Shown: positions 35,138 to 43,973 of the stretch, piece by piece | Layout: each line of letters opens with the position of its first letter | Numbering within the stretch: the first letter of the stretch is position 1 | Source: Massilia timonae CCUG 45783 | GTDB lineage: Bacteria > Pseudomonadota > Gammaproteobacteria > Burkholderiales > Burkholderiaceae_D | Assembly: GCF_000315425.1 (NCBI RefSeq) | Contig: NZ_JH992922.1 | Location: forward strand, 669,560 to 733,559 | Direction: 5' to 3' | DNA length: 64,000 bases | Notes under the pieces: generated by a model | What the model saw: only the letters and a program-made list of their open reading frames with translations | What the model was told of the DNA's origin: nothing | The model's database searches: none | Position numbers and translations under genes: made by a program

Positions 35138-35752
35138 ATGAGTAATGAAAAGCAGGTCGATCCGGGCCGACGCGGATTGCTGGTCGCGACATGCGCGGCT
35201 GGCGGCGTAGTCGGCGTGTCCACGGCGGGAGCCCTGGTCAGCACCTTCCAGCCTTCCGAACGCGCAAAAGCGGCGGGAGCCCCGGTTGAAGTCGATATCT
35301 CCGACGTCGCTCCGGGTGAAATGAAAGTCGTCGAATGGCGCGGCAAACCGGTCTGGATCCTGCGCCGCACCCCCGCAATGATGGCCACGCTCGAGAAGGA
35401 CCAGGGCGAACTGGCCGATCCCGCCTCCGATAATGTGTTCCAGCTGCCGATGCCGGAATACGCCAAGAACCCGTTCCGCTCGCGCGCCGAGCACAAGGAA
35501 GTGCTGGTCACGGTCGGCATCTGCTCCCACCTGGGCTGCTCGCCCTCCTCGCGCCTTTCCGCCGGCCCGCAGCCGAACCTGCCCGACAACTGGCCGGGCG
35601 GCTTCCTGTGCCCCTGCCACGGCTCGACCTTCGACCTGTCTGCGCGCGTGTTCAAGAACAAGCCGGCGCCGACGAATATGGATGTCCCCCCGTACATGTA
35701 TCTGTCCGATAACAAGCTGGTGATCGGCAAAGACGAGAAAGGCGAGGCATAA
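35138..35752 (+). CDS. petA: Ubiquinol-cytochrome c reductase Rieske iron-sulfur subunit
   Basis: 204 residues. Tat-like anchor (DPGRRGLLVATCAAGGVVGVSTAGALVSTF), UCR_Fe-S N-terminal segment, and the two [2Fe-2S] ligand motifs CSHLGC and CPCHGSTFD. It passes electrons from ubiquinol to cytochrome c1 in the bc1 complex. First gene of petABC, 2 nt before petB. Confidence 0.97.
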   Translation: MSNEKQVDPGRRGLLVATCAAGGVVGVSTAGALVSTFQPSERAKAAGAPVEVDISDVAPGEMKVVEWRGKPVWILRRTPAMMATLEKDQGELADPASDNVFQLPMPEYAKNPFRSRAEHKEVLVTVGICSHLGCSPSSRLSAGPQPNLPDNWPGGFLCPCHGSTFDLSARVFKNKPAPTNMDVPPYMYLSDNKLVIGKDEKGEA

Positions 35753-35754
35753 CA

Positions 35755-37167
35755 ATGGGCGCATTCAAGGAGACCAAGCTACCCGCCGACGCACCGGTGG
35801 CCCAGAAAGCCCTGGCCTGGGTCGACGACCGCTTCCCGGCATCGAAGCTGTGGAACGACCAATGGGGCAAGTACTACGCCCCCAAGAATTTCAATGTCTG
35901 GTATCTGTTCGGTTCGCTGTCGGCCCTGGTGCTGGTGCTGCAGATCGTCACCGGCATCTTCCTGACGATGCACTACAAGCCGGACGCCGCGCTGGCCTTC
36001 GGCTCGGTCGAATACATCATGCGTGAAGTGCCGTGGGGCTGGCTGGTGCGCTACCTGCACTCGACCGGCGCCTCGGCCTTCTTCATCGTGGTCTACCTGC
36101 ACATGGCGCGCGGGCTGATGTACGGCTCTTACCGCAAGCCGCGCGAGCTGGTGTGGCTGTTCGGCTTCGGCATCTTCCTGTGCCTGATGGCCGAGGCCTT
36201 CTTCGGCTACCTGCTGCCATGGGGGCAGATGTCGTACTGGGGCGCCCAGGTGATCGTGAACCTGTTCGGCGCCATCCCCGTGATCGGCGAAGACCTGTCG
36301 CTGTGGATCCGCGGCGACTACGTCGTCTCCGACGCCACCCTGAACCGCTTCTTCGCCTTCCACGTGATCGCGCTGCCGCTGGTGATCCTGGGCCTGGTGG
36401 CCGCCCACCTGACGGCGCTGCACGAAGTCGGCTCGAGCAACCCGGACGGCATCGAAGTCAAGGAACATCTGGGCCCGGACGGCCATCCGCTGGACGCCAT
36501 TCCGTCGCACCCCTACTACACCACCAAGGACCTGTTCGGCGTGTCGGTGTTCCTGCTGCTGTTCTCGGCAGTCGTCTTCTTCGCACCCGAGATGGGCGGC
36601 TACTTCCTGGAGTACAACAACTTCCTGCCGGCCGACTCGATGAAGACGCCGCCGCACATCGCGCCGACCTGGTACTTCACCCCGTTCTACTCGGTGCTGC
36701 GCGCGACCACGGCCGACTTCATGTACGTGCTGATGATCGGCGTCGCCCTGTACGTGGCCTTCATCTGGCTGAAATCGCGCCGGGCCTTCCGCACCAAGGC
36801 GATCATCGCCGTGGTCGGCCTGCTGCTGATCATCGGCATGCTGCCGCAGGTGCTGGACGCGAAATTCTGGGGCGTGGTGCTGTTCGGCTCGTCGGTGATG
36901 ATCATTGCCGGCCTGCCATGGCTCGATCACTCGCCGGCGAAATCGCTGCGCTACCGTCCGAGCTGGCACCGCTGGATCTATGCCCTCTTTGTGCTGGTGT
37001 TCGTGACGCTGGGCTACCTGGGCACCCAGCTGCCGACCCCGGCCTTCACCATCCTGTCGCAAGTGTGCACGCTGGCCTACTTTGCGTTCTTCCTCCTGAT
37101 GCCGTGGTGGAGCACGATGGGCACCTTCAAACCGGTGCCGACCCGTGTCACCTTCTCCCCGCATTGA
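35755..37167 (+). CDS. petB: Cytochrome b subunit of the bc1 complex
   Basis: 470 residues, the fused full-length form. Multiple membrane helices with the haem-ligating His pairs (e.g. RYLHSTGASAFFIVVYLHMARGLMYGSYRKPRELVW and FFAFHVIALPLVILGLVAAHLTALHEVGSSNP), the PEWY-equivalent quinol-site motif APTWYFTPFY (here PTWY), and C-terminal helices. PTWY rather than PEWY is visible, a change in the Qo-site motif. Confidence 0.96.
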   Translation: MGAFKETKLPADAPVAQKALAWVDDRFPASKLWNDQWGKYYAPKNFNVWYLFGSLSALVLVLQIVTGIFLTMHYKPDAALAFGSVEYIMREVPWGWLVRYLHSTGASAFFIVVYLHMARGLMYGSYRKPRELVWLFGFGIFLCLMAEAFFGYLLPWGQMSYWGAQVIVNLFGAIPVIGEDLSLWIRGDYVVSDATLNRFFAFHVIALPLVILGLVAAHLTALHEVGSSNPDGIEVKEHLGPDGHPLDAIPSHPYYTTKDLFGVSVFLLLFSAVVFFAPEMGGYFLEYNNFLPADSMKTPPHIAPTWYFTPFYSVLRATTADFMYVLMIGVALYVAFIWLKSRRAFRTKAIIAVVGLLLIIGMLPQVLDAKFWGVVLFGSSVMIIAGLPWLDHSPAKSLRYRPSWHRWIYALFVLVFVTLGYLGTQLPTPAFTILSQVCTLAYFAFFLLMPWWSTMGTFKPVPTRVTFSPH

Positions 37168-37195
37168 TCACCGGACAAGAGCACAAGGACACGAC

Positions 37196-37960
37196 ATGAA
37201 ATTGTTTGCAAAGAAACTGATTGCAGTCCTGGCGCTGGTGCCGGCACTGGCTTTCGCCGCCGAGGGCGGCATCCCGCTGGACCGCGCACCGGACCGCAAC
37301 GACATGGCGTCGCTGCAGAACGGCGCTAAAATCTTCGTCAACTATTGCCTGAATTGCCATGCGGCGGCCTCGATGCGCTACAACCGCCTGCGCGACCTGG
37401 GCCTGTCGGAAGACCAGATTCGTGACAATCTGTTGTTTTCTGCCGACAAGGTCGGCGATATGATGACGACGGCGATGCGCCCGAAAGATGCGGCGGCCTG
37501 GTTCGGCGCGGTGCCGCCGGACCTGTCGGTGATCGCGCGCGCCAAAGCCTCGCCGGCCGGCTCGGGCGCTGACTACCTGTACACCTATCTGCGCAGCTTC
37601 TACCAGGACGAAACCCGCCCGACTGGGTGGAATAATATGGTGGTGCCGAATGTTGCGATGCCGCATGCAATGTGGCAGCAGCAGGGGATTCGCACCGCCA
37701 AGTTCACCGAGGAAGCCGATCCGCATGAGCCAGGCAAGATGGTGCACAAGTTCGCCGGCTTCGAGCAGGTATCGCCGGGCACCATGAGCCAGCAGGACTT
37801 CGATGCCGCCACCGCCGACCTGGTCGCGTATATGGTCTGGATGGCCGAACCGGCCCAGGCTACCCGCAAAAAGCTGGGTGTGATCGTGCTGTTGTTCCTG
37901 TCCGTGTTCGTGTTTTTGACCTGGCGTTTGAACGAATCGTACTGGAAACAAGTGAAGTAA
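37196..37960 (+). CDS. petC: Cytochrome c1 subunit of the bc1 complex
   Basis: 254 residues. Signal peptide (LIAVLALVPALAFA^AEGG), haem c attachment site CLNCHAAASMRYNRL, likely axial Met region (MVVPNVAMPHAMWQ), and a C-terminal membrane anchor (LGVIVLLFLSVFVFLTWRLNESYWKQVK). The frame opens upstream inside petB; ATG 37196 starts the signal peptide. Overlap-free, 28 nt after petB. Confidence 0.96.
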   Translation: MKLFAKKLIAVLALVPALAFAAEGGIPLDRAPDRNDMASLQNGAKIFVNYCLNCHAAASMRYNRLRDLGLSEDQIRDNLLFSADKVGDMMTTAMRPKDAAAWFGAVPPDLSVIARAKASPAGSGADYLYTYLRSFYQDETRPTGWNNMVVPNVAMPHAMWQQQGIRTAKFTEEADPHEPGKMVHKFAGFEQVSPGTMSQQDFDAATADLVAYMVWMAEPAQATRKKLGVIVLLFLSVFVFLTWRLNESYWKQVK

Positions 37961-37969
37961 TTCGCTTTC

Positions 37970-37998
37970 ATTGCCCGGTTGGCTATAATACGGGCAAT
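37970..37998 (+). promoter_or_regulatory. sspA promoter -10 inside an 8-bp inverted repeat
   Basis: A perfect TATAAT (37984-37989) lies in the loop between perfect 8-bp arms ATTGCCCG (37970-37977) and CGGGCAAT (37991-37998). This is in the 98-nt gap between petC and sspA. A repressor on the palindrome would cover the -10. No good -35 is seen. Confidence 0.5.
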
Positions 37999-38007
37999 CA
38001 TTTCTCT

Positions 38008-38040
38008 GGGGTGAGTGCTCTGCGCTACACCCCTTTGTTT
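38008..38040 (+). terminator. Terminator-like hairpin in the petC-sspA gap
   Basis: Stem GGGGTG / CACCCC (38008-38013 with 38028-38033) extended by five inner pairs (one G-U) and followed by TTTGTTT. It can end petABC transcription. It also lies downstream of the candidate sspA -10, so it could act as an attenuator in the sspA leader. Confidence 0.6.
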
Positions 38041-38058
38041 CTTAAGGAACTATAAACC

Positions 38059-38670
38059 ATGATGGTTCTCTACTCCGGCACCACGTGCCCGTTCTCCCAA
38101 CGCTGCCGCCTCGTCCTGTTCGAAAAGGGCATGGACTTCGAGGTCCGCGACGTTGACCTGTTCAACAAGCCGGAAGATATTTCGACGATGAACCCATACG
38201 GCCAGGTACCGATCCTGGTCGAGCGCGAACTCATCCTGTACGAATCGAACATCATCAACGAGTACATCGACGAGCGCTTCCCGCACCCGCAACTGATGCC
38301 GGCCGACCCGCTGATGCGCGCCCGTGCCCGCCTGATGCTGTTCAACTTCGAGAAAGAGCTGTTCGTCCACGTGCACACGCTGGAAAGCGAGCGCAACAAG
38401 GCGAACGACAAGAACCACGACAAGGCGCGTGCGGAAATCCGCGATCGCCTGACCACGCTGGCTCCGCTGTTCCTGAAGAACAAGTACATGCTGGGTGACG
38501 AGTTCTCGATGCTGGACGTGGCGATCGCCCCGCTGCTCTGGCGCCTGGACCACTACGGCATCGAGCTGTCGAAGACCGCTGCGCCGCTGATGAAGTATGC
38601 CGAGCGTATCTTCTCGCGTCCGGCCTACATCGAGGCGCTGACCCCGTCCGAGAAAGTGATGCGTCGTTGA
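38059..38670 (+). CDS. sspA: Stringent starvation protein A (GST-fold)
   Basis: 203 residues. GST N-domain (MMVLYSGTTCPFSQRCRLVLFEKGMDFEVRDVDLFNKPEDISTMNPYGQVPILVERELILYESNIINEYIDERFPHPQLMPADP), the PHPQLMPADP pocket typical of SspA. It binds RNA polymerase during stationary phase in E. coli. AAGGAA precedes the ATG. sspB follows at 135 nt. Confidence 0.95.
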   Translation: MMVLYSGTTCPFSQRCRLVLFEKGMDFEVRDVDLFNKPEDISTMNPYGQVPILVERELILYESNIINEYIDERFPHPQLMPADPLMRARARLMLFNFEKELFVHVHTLESERNKANDKNHDKARAEIRDRLTTLAPLFLKNKYMLGDEFSMLDVAIAPLLWRLDHYGIELSKTAAPLMKYAERIFSRPAYIEALTPSEKVMRR

Positions 38671-38805
38671 TGATGCGTCTGGGGTGGGATGCCTACGCAT
38701 TCCGCCCCTGCCAGCTTGATTGCTTCACACGCGCCGGTTTTTGGACGTCCGTCGGACGATTCCGGTAAACTGGCGCAAACGCCTGTATTTCTAGACAACA
38801 CCACC

Positions 38806-39306
38806 ATGGCAGAAATTTCCACCAAACCCTACCTGCTGCGCGCCATCTATGAGTGGTGCACGGACAGTGGCTTCACGCCCTATATCGCCGTCAAGGTCGA
38901 CGGGGCGACGACGGTGCCGATGGAGTATGTCCGGAAAGGCGAGATCATCCTGAACATCAGCTACGGCGCGACGTCGGGGCTGAAGATGGACAATGACGCC
39001 ATCCACTTCCGTGCGCGCTTCAATGGCGTGTCGCGGGAGATCTATATCCCTGTGCACAATGTGTTGGCGATTTATGCCAATGAGAATGGGCAGGGGATGG
39101 CGTTTGAGGTGGGCACGGCGCCGGAGGGTGATGCGCAGTCGTCGGGGGCTTCGGTCGAGAGTGCTCCGGCTGCGCCTGCCTTGTCGGCGGTGCCGTCGAA
39201 GGGTGTGGATTCGCCGGTGGTGGCGGATGCGCCTGCGACTACGCCTGGCGGGGATGATGAGCCGCCGAAGAAGGGTGGACGGCCAACCTTGACGCGGATC
39301 AAATAG
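38806..39306 (+). CDS. sspB: ClpXP protease specificity-enhancing factor SspB
   Basis: 166 residues. Globular SspB domain (KPYLLRAIYEWCTDSGFTPYIAVKVDGATTVPMEYVRKGEIILNISYGATSGLKMDNDAIHFRARFNGVSREIYIPVHNVLAIYANENGQGMAFE) and a flexible Ala/Pro/Ser tail ending GGRPTLTRIK, the ClpX-binding end. It tethers ssrA-tagged proteins to ClpXP. From about 39058 codons shift from C-ending to G/T-ending, unlike the rest of the window. Confidence 0.95.
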   Translation: MAEISTKPYLLRAIYEWCTDSGFTPYIAVKVDGATTVPMEYVRKGEIILNISYGATSGLKMDNDAIHFRARFNGVSREIYIPVHNVLAIYANENGQGMAFEVGTAPEGDAQSSGASVESAPAAPALSAVPSKGVDSPVVADAPATTPGGDDEPPKKGGRPTLTRIK

Positions 39307-39331
39307 CGTATAATCGTTGTCTTAAGGTCAT

Positions 39332-39407
39332 GCCGACTTAGCTCATCAGGTAGAGCAGTTGATTTGTAATCATCAGGTGGCGGGTTCGAGTCCTGCAGTC
39401 GGCACCA
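39332..39407 (+). tRNA. tRNA-Thr (anticodon UGU)
   Basis: 76 nt, CCA encoded. Acceptor GCCGACT/AGTCGGC, D loop AGCTCATCAGGTAGAGC, anticodon loop TTTGTAA giving UGU, T arm CGGGTTCGAGTCCTG. A terminator follows within 10 nt. Confidence 0.95.
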
Positions 39408-39417
39408 GTCATTCAGC

Positions 39418-39452
39418 AAAAAGCCCAGTCCTCCAGACTGGGCTTTTTGTTT
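39418..39452. terminator. Bidirectional terminator after tRNA-Thr
   Basis: 13-bp perfect stem AAAAAGCCCAGTC / GACTGGGCTTTTT with a 5-nt loop; T-runs on both strands serve the tRNA (plus) and the antiporter gene (minus). Confidence 0.93.
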
Positions 39453-39464
39453 TTCGCGGTCCGC

Positions 39465-40676
39465 CTACCTCGCCTTGAGCGACAGCGCCATGCGGTGCCG
39501 CAGCTTCGGATATACCATAGGCACGGTCAACATCGTGCTGCCAATCGCCATCAGCAGCAACGCGGTAAACGTCTCGCTGGTAATGACGCCCTTGTCGAGC
39601 AGGATATTTGCAAAGATGATCATGATCAGCGCCTTGGTCTGCAGCAGCCAGCCGATGATCGAGGCTTCTTCCTTGCTCCACCCGAGAATGCGACCGGCGA
39701 TCCGCACGCCCACCAACTTGCCCGACACCGACGCCGCCAGCAGGACGGCCGCCACGACGAACACCGCAGCCCCTCCCACTGCCCAATTGGTGCGCAAGCC
39801 GGTGCTCAAGAAGAACACAGGCATCAATACCAGCAATACGTTATGGCGCAGGAAATCGAGTTTCTCCTGGTCGAACCAATCCGCATCCATGACAGCGCCG
39901 GCCAGGAACGCCCCCACCATATAGTGCAACCCAGCCCAGTCAGCAGCGAACCCGCACACGATCAGCCATACCAGCATCACGAACCACCGATCCCGCTCAG
40001 GAATACTCACCATCAAGCGCCGGAACAGCTTGGTCGCCACGAAAAACACCAGGAAGAATCCCAGCTGCCGCCCCACCCGCTCCCAGTCGAGCAGAATCAG
40101 CGCCAGCACGCCCCAGATCGCGATATCGTCCAGGCTGGCATACCGCAAGATGCGCTGACCCAGCGGCTGCCGCAAGATATCCAGCTTCTCCATCAGCAGG
40201 ATCAGAATGGGCAACGCCGTCACCGCACAGGCCATGCCCACACCCAGCACGAACTGCCAGCTTTGCGCCTCAGCCCCGATCCATCCGGAATAGCCGAGCA
40301 TGCCCACCGCAACGACGCTACCGAACACTAGCGGCACCCCAAGCGCCAACCCGGCCGTAATGCTGCTCTCGCGCCGATGCTCCCACGCCTTCCTGAGATC
40401 GAGCTCGATCCCCGCCAGCATGACGAAGATCATGACCGCCCACCAGGCAATCCCGTTGAGAGTCTGAATAACCTGCGGATTGAAAACGAAGCTGTAGTAC
40501 TCCGGATACGCCTTGCCCAACACGCCAGGCCCCAGCAACACACCGGTGATGATCTGCACGACGACCAGCGGCGCCCAGTAATCGGTATTGCCAAGCCGCC
40601 AGATGAGGTAAGGCACGGCAAAGATCAGCAACATCGCGATCAGGAAGATTTCGGTGGTACTCATTGCACTGTGCAT
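39465..40676 (-). CDS. CPA2-family cation:proton antiporter (Kef-like membrane domain)
   Basis: 403 residues, about 11-12 membrane helices and no C-terminal TrkA/RCK domain. Family features: LIWRLGNTDYWAPLVVVQIITGVLLGPGVLG, VMLAGIELDL, GVGMACAVTALPILILLMEKL, LRYASLDDIAIWGVLALI (the DD ion site), and GAFLAGAVMD. Predicted to exchange Na+ or K+ for H+. ATG 40664 is an alternative start. Confidence 0.9.
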   Translation of the reverse strand: MHSAMSTTEIFLIAMLLIFAVPYLIWRLGNTDYWAPLVVVQIITGVLLGPGVLGKAYPEYYSFVFNPQVIQTLNGIAWWAVMIFVMLAGIELDLRKAWEHRRESSITAGLALGVPLVFGSVVAVGMLGYSGWIGAEAQSWQFVLGVGMACAVTALPILILLMEKLDILRQPLGQRILRYASLDDIAIWGVLALILLDWERVGRQLGFFLVFFVATKLFRRLMVSIPERDRWFVMLVWLIVCGFAADWAGLHYMVGAFLAGAVMDADWFDQEKLDFLRHNVLLVLMPVFFLSTGLRTNWAVGGAAVFVVAAVLLAASVSGKLVGVRIAGRILGWSKEEASIIGWLLQTKALIMIIFANILLDKGVITSETFTALLLMAIGSTMLTVPMVYPKLRHRMALSLKAR

Positions 40677-40832
40677 CGGACTGTCTCAAGCTAATTATTA
40701 TGGTGAAGGCGCCCGCCTGACGACGAGGCCCACGATCTCTCGCGAGTATCCCCGTAAATATCAGCGCGCAGCAATGTATAACGTGAAGTTTCCCTGAAGA
40801 TTCGTGTCAAAATAACATAATGCAAGATTAGT

Positions 40833-40888
40833 TTGACCGAGAATTAACCCGGTGCTATAGTCGGGCCAAGCCGATGGTAACGTTTCCA
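40833..40888 (+). promoter_or_regulatory. Promoter and LacI-type operator of the ABC sugar importer
   Basis: -35 TTGACC (40833-40838), 17-nt spacer, -10 TATAGT (40856-40861), then after 13 nt the operator TGGTAACGTTTCCA (40875-40888). The sequence TATAGTCGGG and the operator with its spacing recur at the deacetylase promoter, and the same spacing at the receptor promoter. The operator would cover the start of the transcript. Confidence 0.8.
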
Positions 40889-40925
40889 AACTTACCAAAA
40901 CAATAACGGCACCAATGGAGACAAG

Positions 40926-42176
40926 ATGGTCACACCCCGCAACCTGGCTGCAGCCTGCGCATGGCTGTGCGCCGCTGCTTTCGCGCCAGGCACCGCACTG
41001 GCCAACGCCGCCGCGCCCAAGGCGGAAGTCATCCATTGGTGGACGTCCGGTGGCGAATCGAGCGCCGTCATGCAGGTCGCCCAGGCCTACCGCGCCGCCG
41101 GTGGCGTCTGGATCGACAGCGCCATCGCTGGCGGCGACCAGTCGCGCGCCGTCACCATCAACCGCATCATCGGCGGCAACCCACCCACCGCCGCCCAGTT
41201 CAACACCTCCAAGCAGTTCACCGACGTCATCGAGCAGGACATGCTCAACAACGTCGACCTGGTCGCCAAGGCCCAGGACTGGGACCGCATCCTGCCCGAG
41301 CCGCTGATCGACGTGATCAAACACGACGGCCACTATTACGCGGTGCCGCTCAACATCCACATGCAGACCTGGATCTGGTACTCGAAGGCCGCCTTCCAGA
41401 AGGCCGGCATCGACAAGGAGCCGGCCAGCATCGATGAGCTGTTCGCCGCCCTGGATAAATTGAAGGCCGCCGGCCTGGTGCCGCTGGCCCACGGCGGCCA
41501 GTCGTGGCAAGAGACCGTACTATTCTCGGCCCTGCTGGCCAATATCGGCGGCCGAGAGTTGTACCTGAAAGTGATCCGCGATCGCGACCAGGCCACCATC
41601 CTCTCACCGCAGTTTCGCAACGTGCTGCTCACCTTCAAGCGCATGAAGTCCTATGTCGATGCCGGTTCGCCGGGCCGCAACTGGAACGACGCCACCGCGA
41701 TGCTCATCAGCGGTAAGGCCGGCTTCCAGGTGATGGGCGACTGGGCCAAGGGCGAGTTCACCAATGCCGGCCAGCTGCCCGGCCAGCACTATGGCTGCAT
41801 CCCCGGGCTGAAGCCCGACACGCCCTACCTGATGCAGGGCGACGTCTTCGTCTTCCCGCGCACGAACAAGATGGAGGCGATCAAGGCCCAACAACTGCTG
41901 GCCAACGTCGTGTCGCAGCCCGAGCTGCAAGTCACCTTCAGCAAGCTGAAAGGCTCGATCCCGGTGCGTCTTGATGCCGATGCGTCGCAGCTCGACCTGT
42001 GCGCGCAAAAGGGCATCGAGATCGTCAAGGACCGCAGCCGCCAGCTGGGCGTCACCGAGGTCTACCTGACCCCGGACCAGAACGGCGCCATGCAGGACAT
42101 CCTCACCGCCTACTGGAACATGGACATCAAGGTGGATAAAGTCCAGCGCAGCATCGCCAACGCCCTCAAATACTGA
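40926..42176 (+). CDS. CUT1 ABC importer sugar-binding protein (GtsA-like)
   Basis: 416 residues. Signal peptide (AAACAWLCAAAFAPGTALA^NA), then the family-1 binding-protein pattern AEVIHWWTSGGESSAVMQVAQAYRAAGGVWIDSAIAGGDQSRAVTINRIIGGNPPTAAQFNT, close to the glucose-binding GtsA group of Pseudomonas. GGAGACAAG precedes the ATG. First gene of a four-gene transporter operon with the LacI gene at its end. The ligand may be glucose or a short beta-glucoside; sequence alone does not settle this. Confidence 0.9.
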   Translation: MVTPRNLAAACAWLCAAAFAPGTALANAAAPKAEVIHWWTSGGESSAVMQVAQAYRAAGGVWIDSAIAGGDQSRAVTINRIIGGNPPTAAQFNTSKQFTDVIEQDMLNNVDLVAKAQDWDRILPEPLIDVIKHDGHYYAVPLNIHMQTWIWYSKAAFQKAGIDKEPASIDELFAALDKLKAAGLVPLAHGGQSWQETVLFSALLANIGGRELYLKVIRDRDQATILSPQFRNVLLTFKRMKSYVDAGSPGRNWNDATAMLISGKAGFQVMGDWAKGEFTNAGQLPGQHYGCIPGLKPDTPYLMQGDVFVFPRTNKMEAIKAQQLLANVVSQPELQVTFSKLKGSIPVRLDADASQLDLCAQKGIEIVKDRSRQLGVTEVYLTPDQNGAMQDILTAYWNMDIKVDKVQRSIANALKY

Positions 42177-42180
42177 CGCC

Positions 42181-43074
42181 ATGCTCGCCCAACGCCTCCA
42201 CGTCCGCCTCACGCCTCACTTCGCCCTCCTGCCGATGGCGCTGGTGGTGCTGGGCGCCTACATCGGCGGCGCGTTGTGGACCTTGCGCACCTCGTTCACG
42301 GCCTCGCGCACCTTCCCGTCCGATACCTTCATCGGCGCGGCGCAGTACGTGCGCCTGTTCGACAACGAGCGCTGGCTGCTGTCCCTGCACAACCTCGCCG
42401 TCTACGGCGTCGCCTTCATCCTCGCCTGCATGGTGATCGGCTTCCTGCTGGCCGTCTTCATCGACCAGAACGTCAAGGGCGAAGGCCTGCTGCGCACCGT
42501 GTTCCTCTACCCCTACGCGATGTCCTTCATCGCCACCGGCCTCGTATGGCAATGGCTGCTGGCGCCCGGCAGCGGCATCGAAGGCGCCGTGCGCCGCATG
42601 GGTTTTGACGGCTTCTCGTTCGACTGGATCGTGCACCAGGACCTGGTGATCTACACCGTCGTCATCGCCACCGTGTGGCAAGCCTCGGGCCTGGTGATGG
42701 CGCTGATGCTGGCCGGCCTGCGCGGCATCGACCCCGAAATCTATAAAGCCGCGCGCCTGGACGGCATTCCGGCCTGGCGCGTGTACCTGCAGATCGTCCT
42801 GCCCATGCTCGGCCCGTCGGTCGCCACCGTGTTCCTGCTGCTGTCCACCGCGGTCGTGAAACTGTTCGACGCCGTGGTCGCGATGACCCAGGGTGGCCCC
42901 GGCATCGCCAGCGAAGTGCCGGCCAAGTTCATCATGGACCACCTGTTCCTGCGCTCGAACGTCGGCCTGGCCTCGGCGGGCGCGGTGACACTCCTGATCC
43001 CGGTGCTGGCCCTGCTGGCGCCCTACGCCTATGCCCGCAGCCGCCGCGCGCGCCTGAACGGAGGCCACGCGTGA
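42181..43074 (+). CDS. CUT1 ABC importer permease 1 (MalF/GtsB-like)
   Basis: 297 residues, six membrane helices. EAA loop YKAARLDGIPAWRVYLQIVLPMLGPSVATVFLLL. N-terminal ALVVLGAYIGGALWTLRTSFTASRTFPSDTFIGAAQYVRLF is typical of the GtsB branch. Starts 4 nt after the binding-protein stop. Confidence 0.93.
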   Translation: MLAQRLHVRLTPHFALLPMALVVLGAYIGGALWTLRTSFTASRTFPSDTFIGAAQYVRLFDNERWLLSLHNLAVYGVAFILACMVIGFLLAVFIDQNVKGEGLLRTVFLYPYAMSFIATGLVWQWLLAPGSGIEGAVRRMGFDGFSFDWIVHQDLVIYTVVIATVWQASGLVMALMLAGLRGIDPEIYKAARLDGIPAWRVYLQIVLPMLGPSVATVFLLLSTAVVKLFDAVVAMTQGGPGIASEVPAKFIMDHLFLRSNVGLASAGAVTLLIPVLALLAPYAYARSRRARLNGGHA

Positions 43075-43967
43075 GCCACCATTCGCTGCAGGCGATCGCG
43101 CCACCCATGTCCAGCCACCCTGCCCAAGCCGCGCGCCGCAGGCGCCTGTTCACGCCGGCGCGCCTGGGCGTCTACGCCTTCCTGTTCAGCGCCGCCCTGT
43201 TCTTTTTGCTGCCGCTGTACGTCATGATCATCACCTCGTTCAAGCCGATGGACGAGATCAGGACGGGCAATGTGTTCGCCCTGCCCGCTGCCGCCACGCT
43301 CGAGCCATGGCGCGCGGCCTGGGGCGCGGTCAGCCACGGCTTCTGGAATTCGGTGGCGATCGCCGTGCCCAGCACCGTGATCCCGATCCTGCTCGGCGCC
43401 GTCAACGGCTATGCGCTGTCGTTCTGGCGTCCGCGCGGCGCGAATGTGCTGTTCGGCGTGCTGCTGGCCGGCGCCTTCATTCCGGTGCAGGTCATGATTT
43501 ATCCGCTGGTATGGATGATGGCGCATGCCGGCGTGTTCGGTTCGCTGCCGGCGATCGTGGTGGTGCACGTCATCTTCGGCATGCCGCTCATGACCCTCCT
43601 GTTCCGCAACTACTATGCCTCGGTGCCGCACGAGCTGTTCCAGGCCGCGCGCATCGACGGCGGCGGCTTCTGGCGCATCTTTATCCAGGTGATGCTGCCG
43701 ATGTCGTTGCCGATCATCGTCGTGGCCGCGATCATGCAGGTCACCGGCGTCTGGAACGACTATATCCTGGGCCTGGTGTTCGCCGGTCGCGAGAACCTGC
43801 CGATGACGGTCCAGCTGAACAACGTGATCAACACCACCACCGGCACCCGCCTGTACAACGTCAACATGGCGGCGACCATCCTGACGGCCGCGGTGCCGCT
43901 GGCGATCTACTTCATCTCCGGACGCTGGTTCGTGCGCGGCATCGCCGCCGGCGCCGTGAAAGGATAA
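43071..43967 (+). CDS. CUT1 ABC importer permease 2 (MalG/GtsC-like)
   Basis: 298 residues from a GTG overlapping the previous stop (GTGA). Six membrane helices; YVMIITSFKPMDEIRTGNVFALP, EAA loop FQAARIDGGGFWRIFIQVMLPMSLPIIVVAAIMQVTGVWNDYILG. ATG 43107 is a possible alternative start. Confidence 0.93.
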   Translation: MSHHSLQAIAPPMSSHPAQAARRRRLFTPARLGVYAFLFSAALFFLLPLYVMIITSFKPMDEIRTGNVFALPAAATLEPWRAAWGAVSHGFWNSVAIAVPSTVIPILLGAVNGYALSFWRPRGANVLFGVLLAGAFIPVQVMIYPLVWMMAHAGVFGSLPAIVVVHVIFGMPLMTLLFRNYYASVPHELFQAARIDGGGFWRIFIQVMLPMSLPIIVVAAIMQVTGVWNDYILGLVFAGRENLPMTVQLNNVINTTTGTRLYNVNMAATILTAAVPLAIYFISGRWFVRGIAAGAVKG

Positions 43968-43973
43968 CCCGGC

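Noticed and set aside
39332..39407. tRNA-Thr as an integration site
   Set aside because: No second copy of the tRNA 3' end and no integrase nearby; the flanks are ordinary chromosomal genes.
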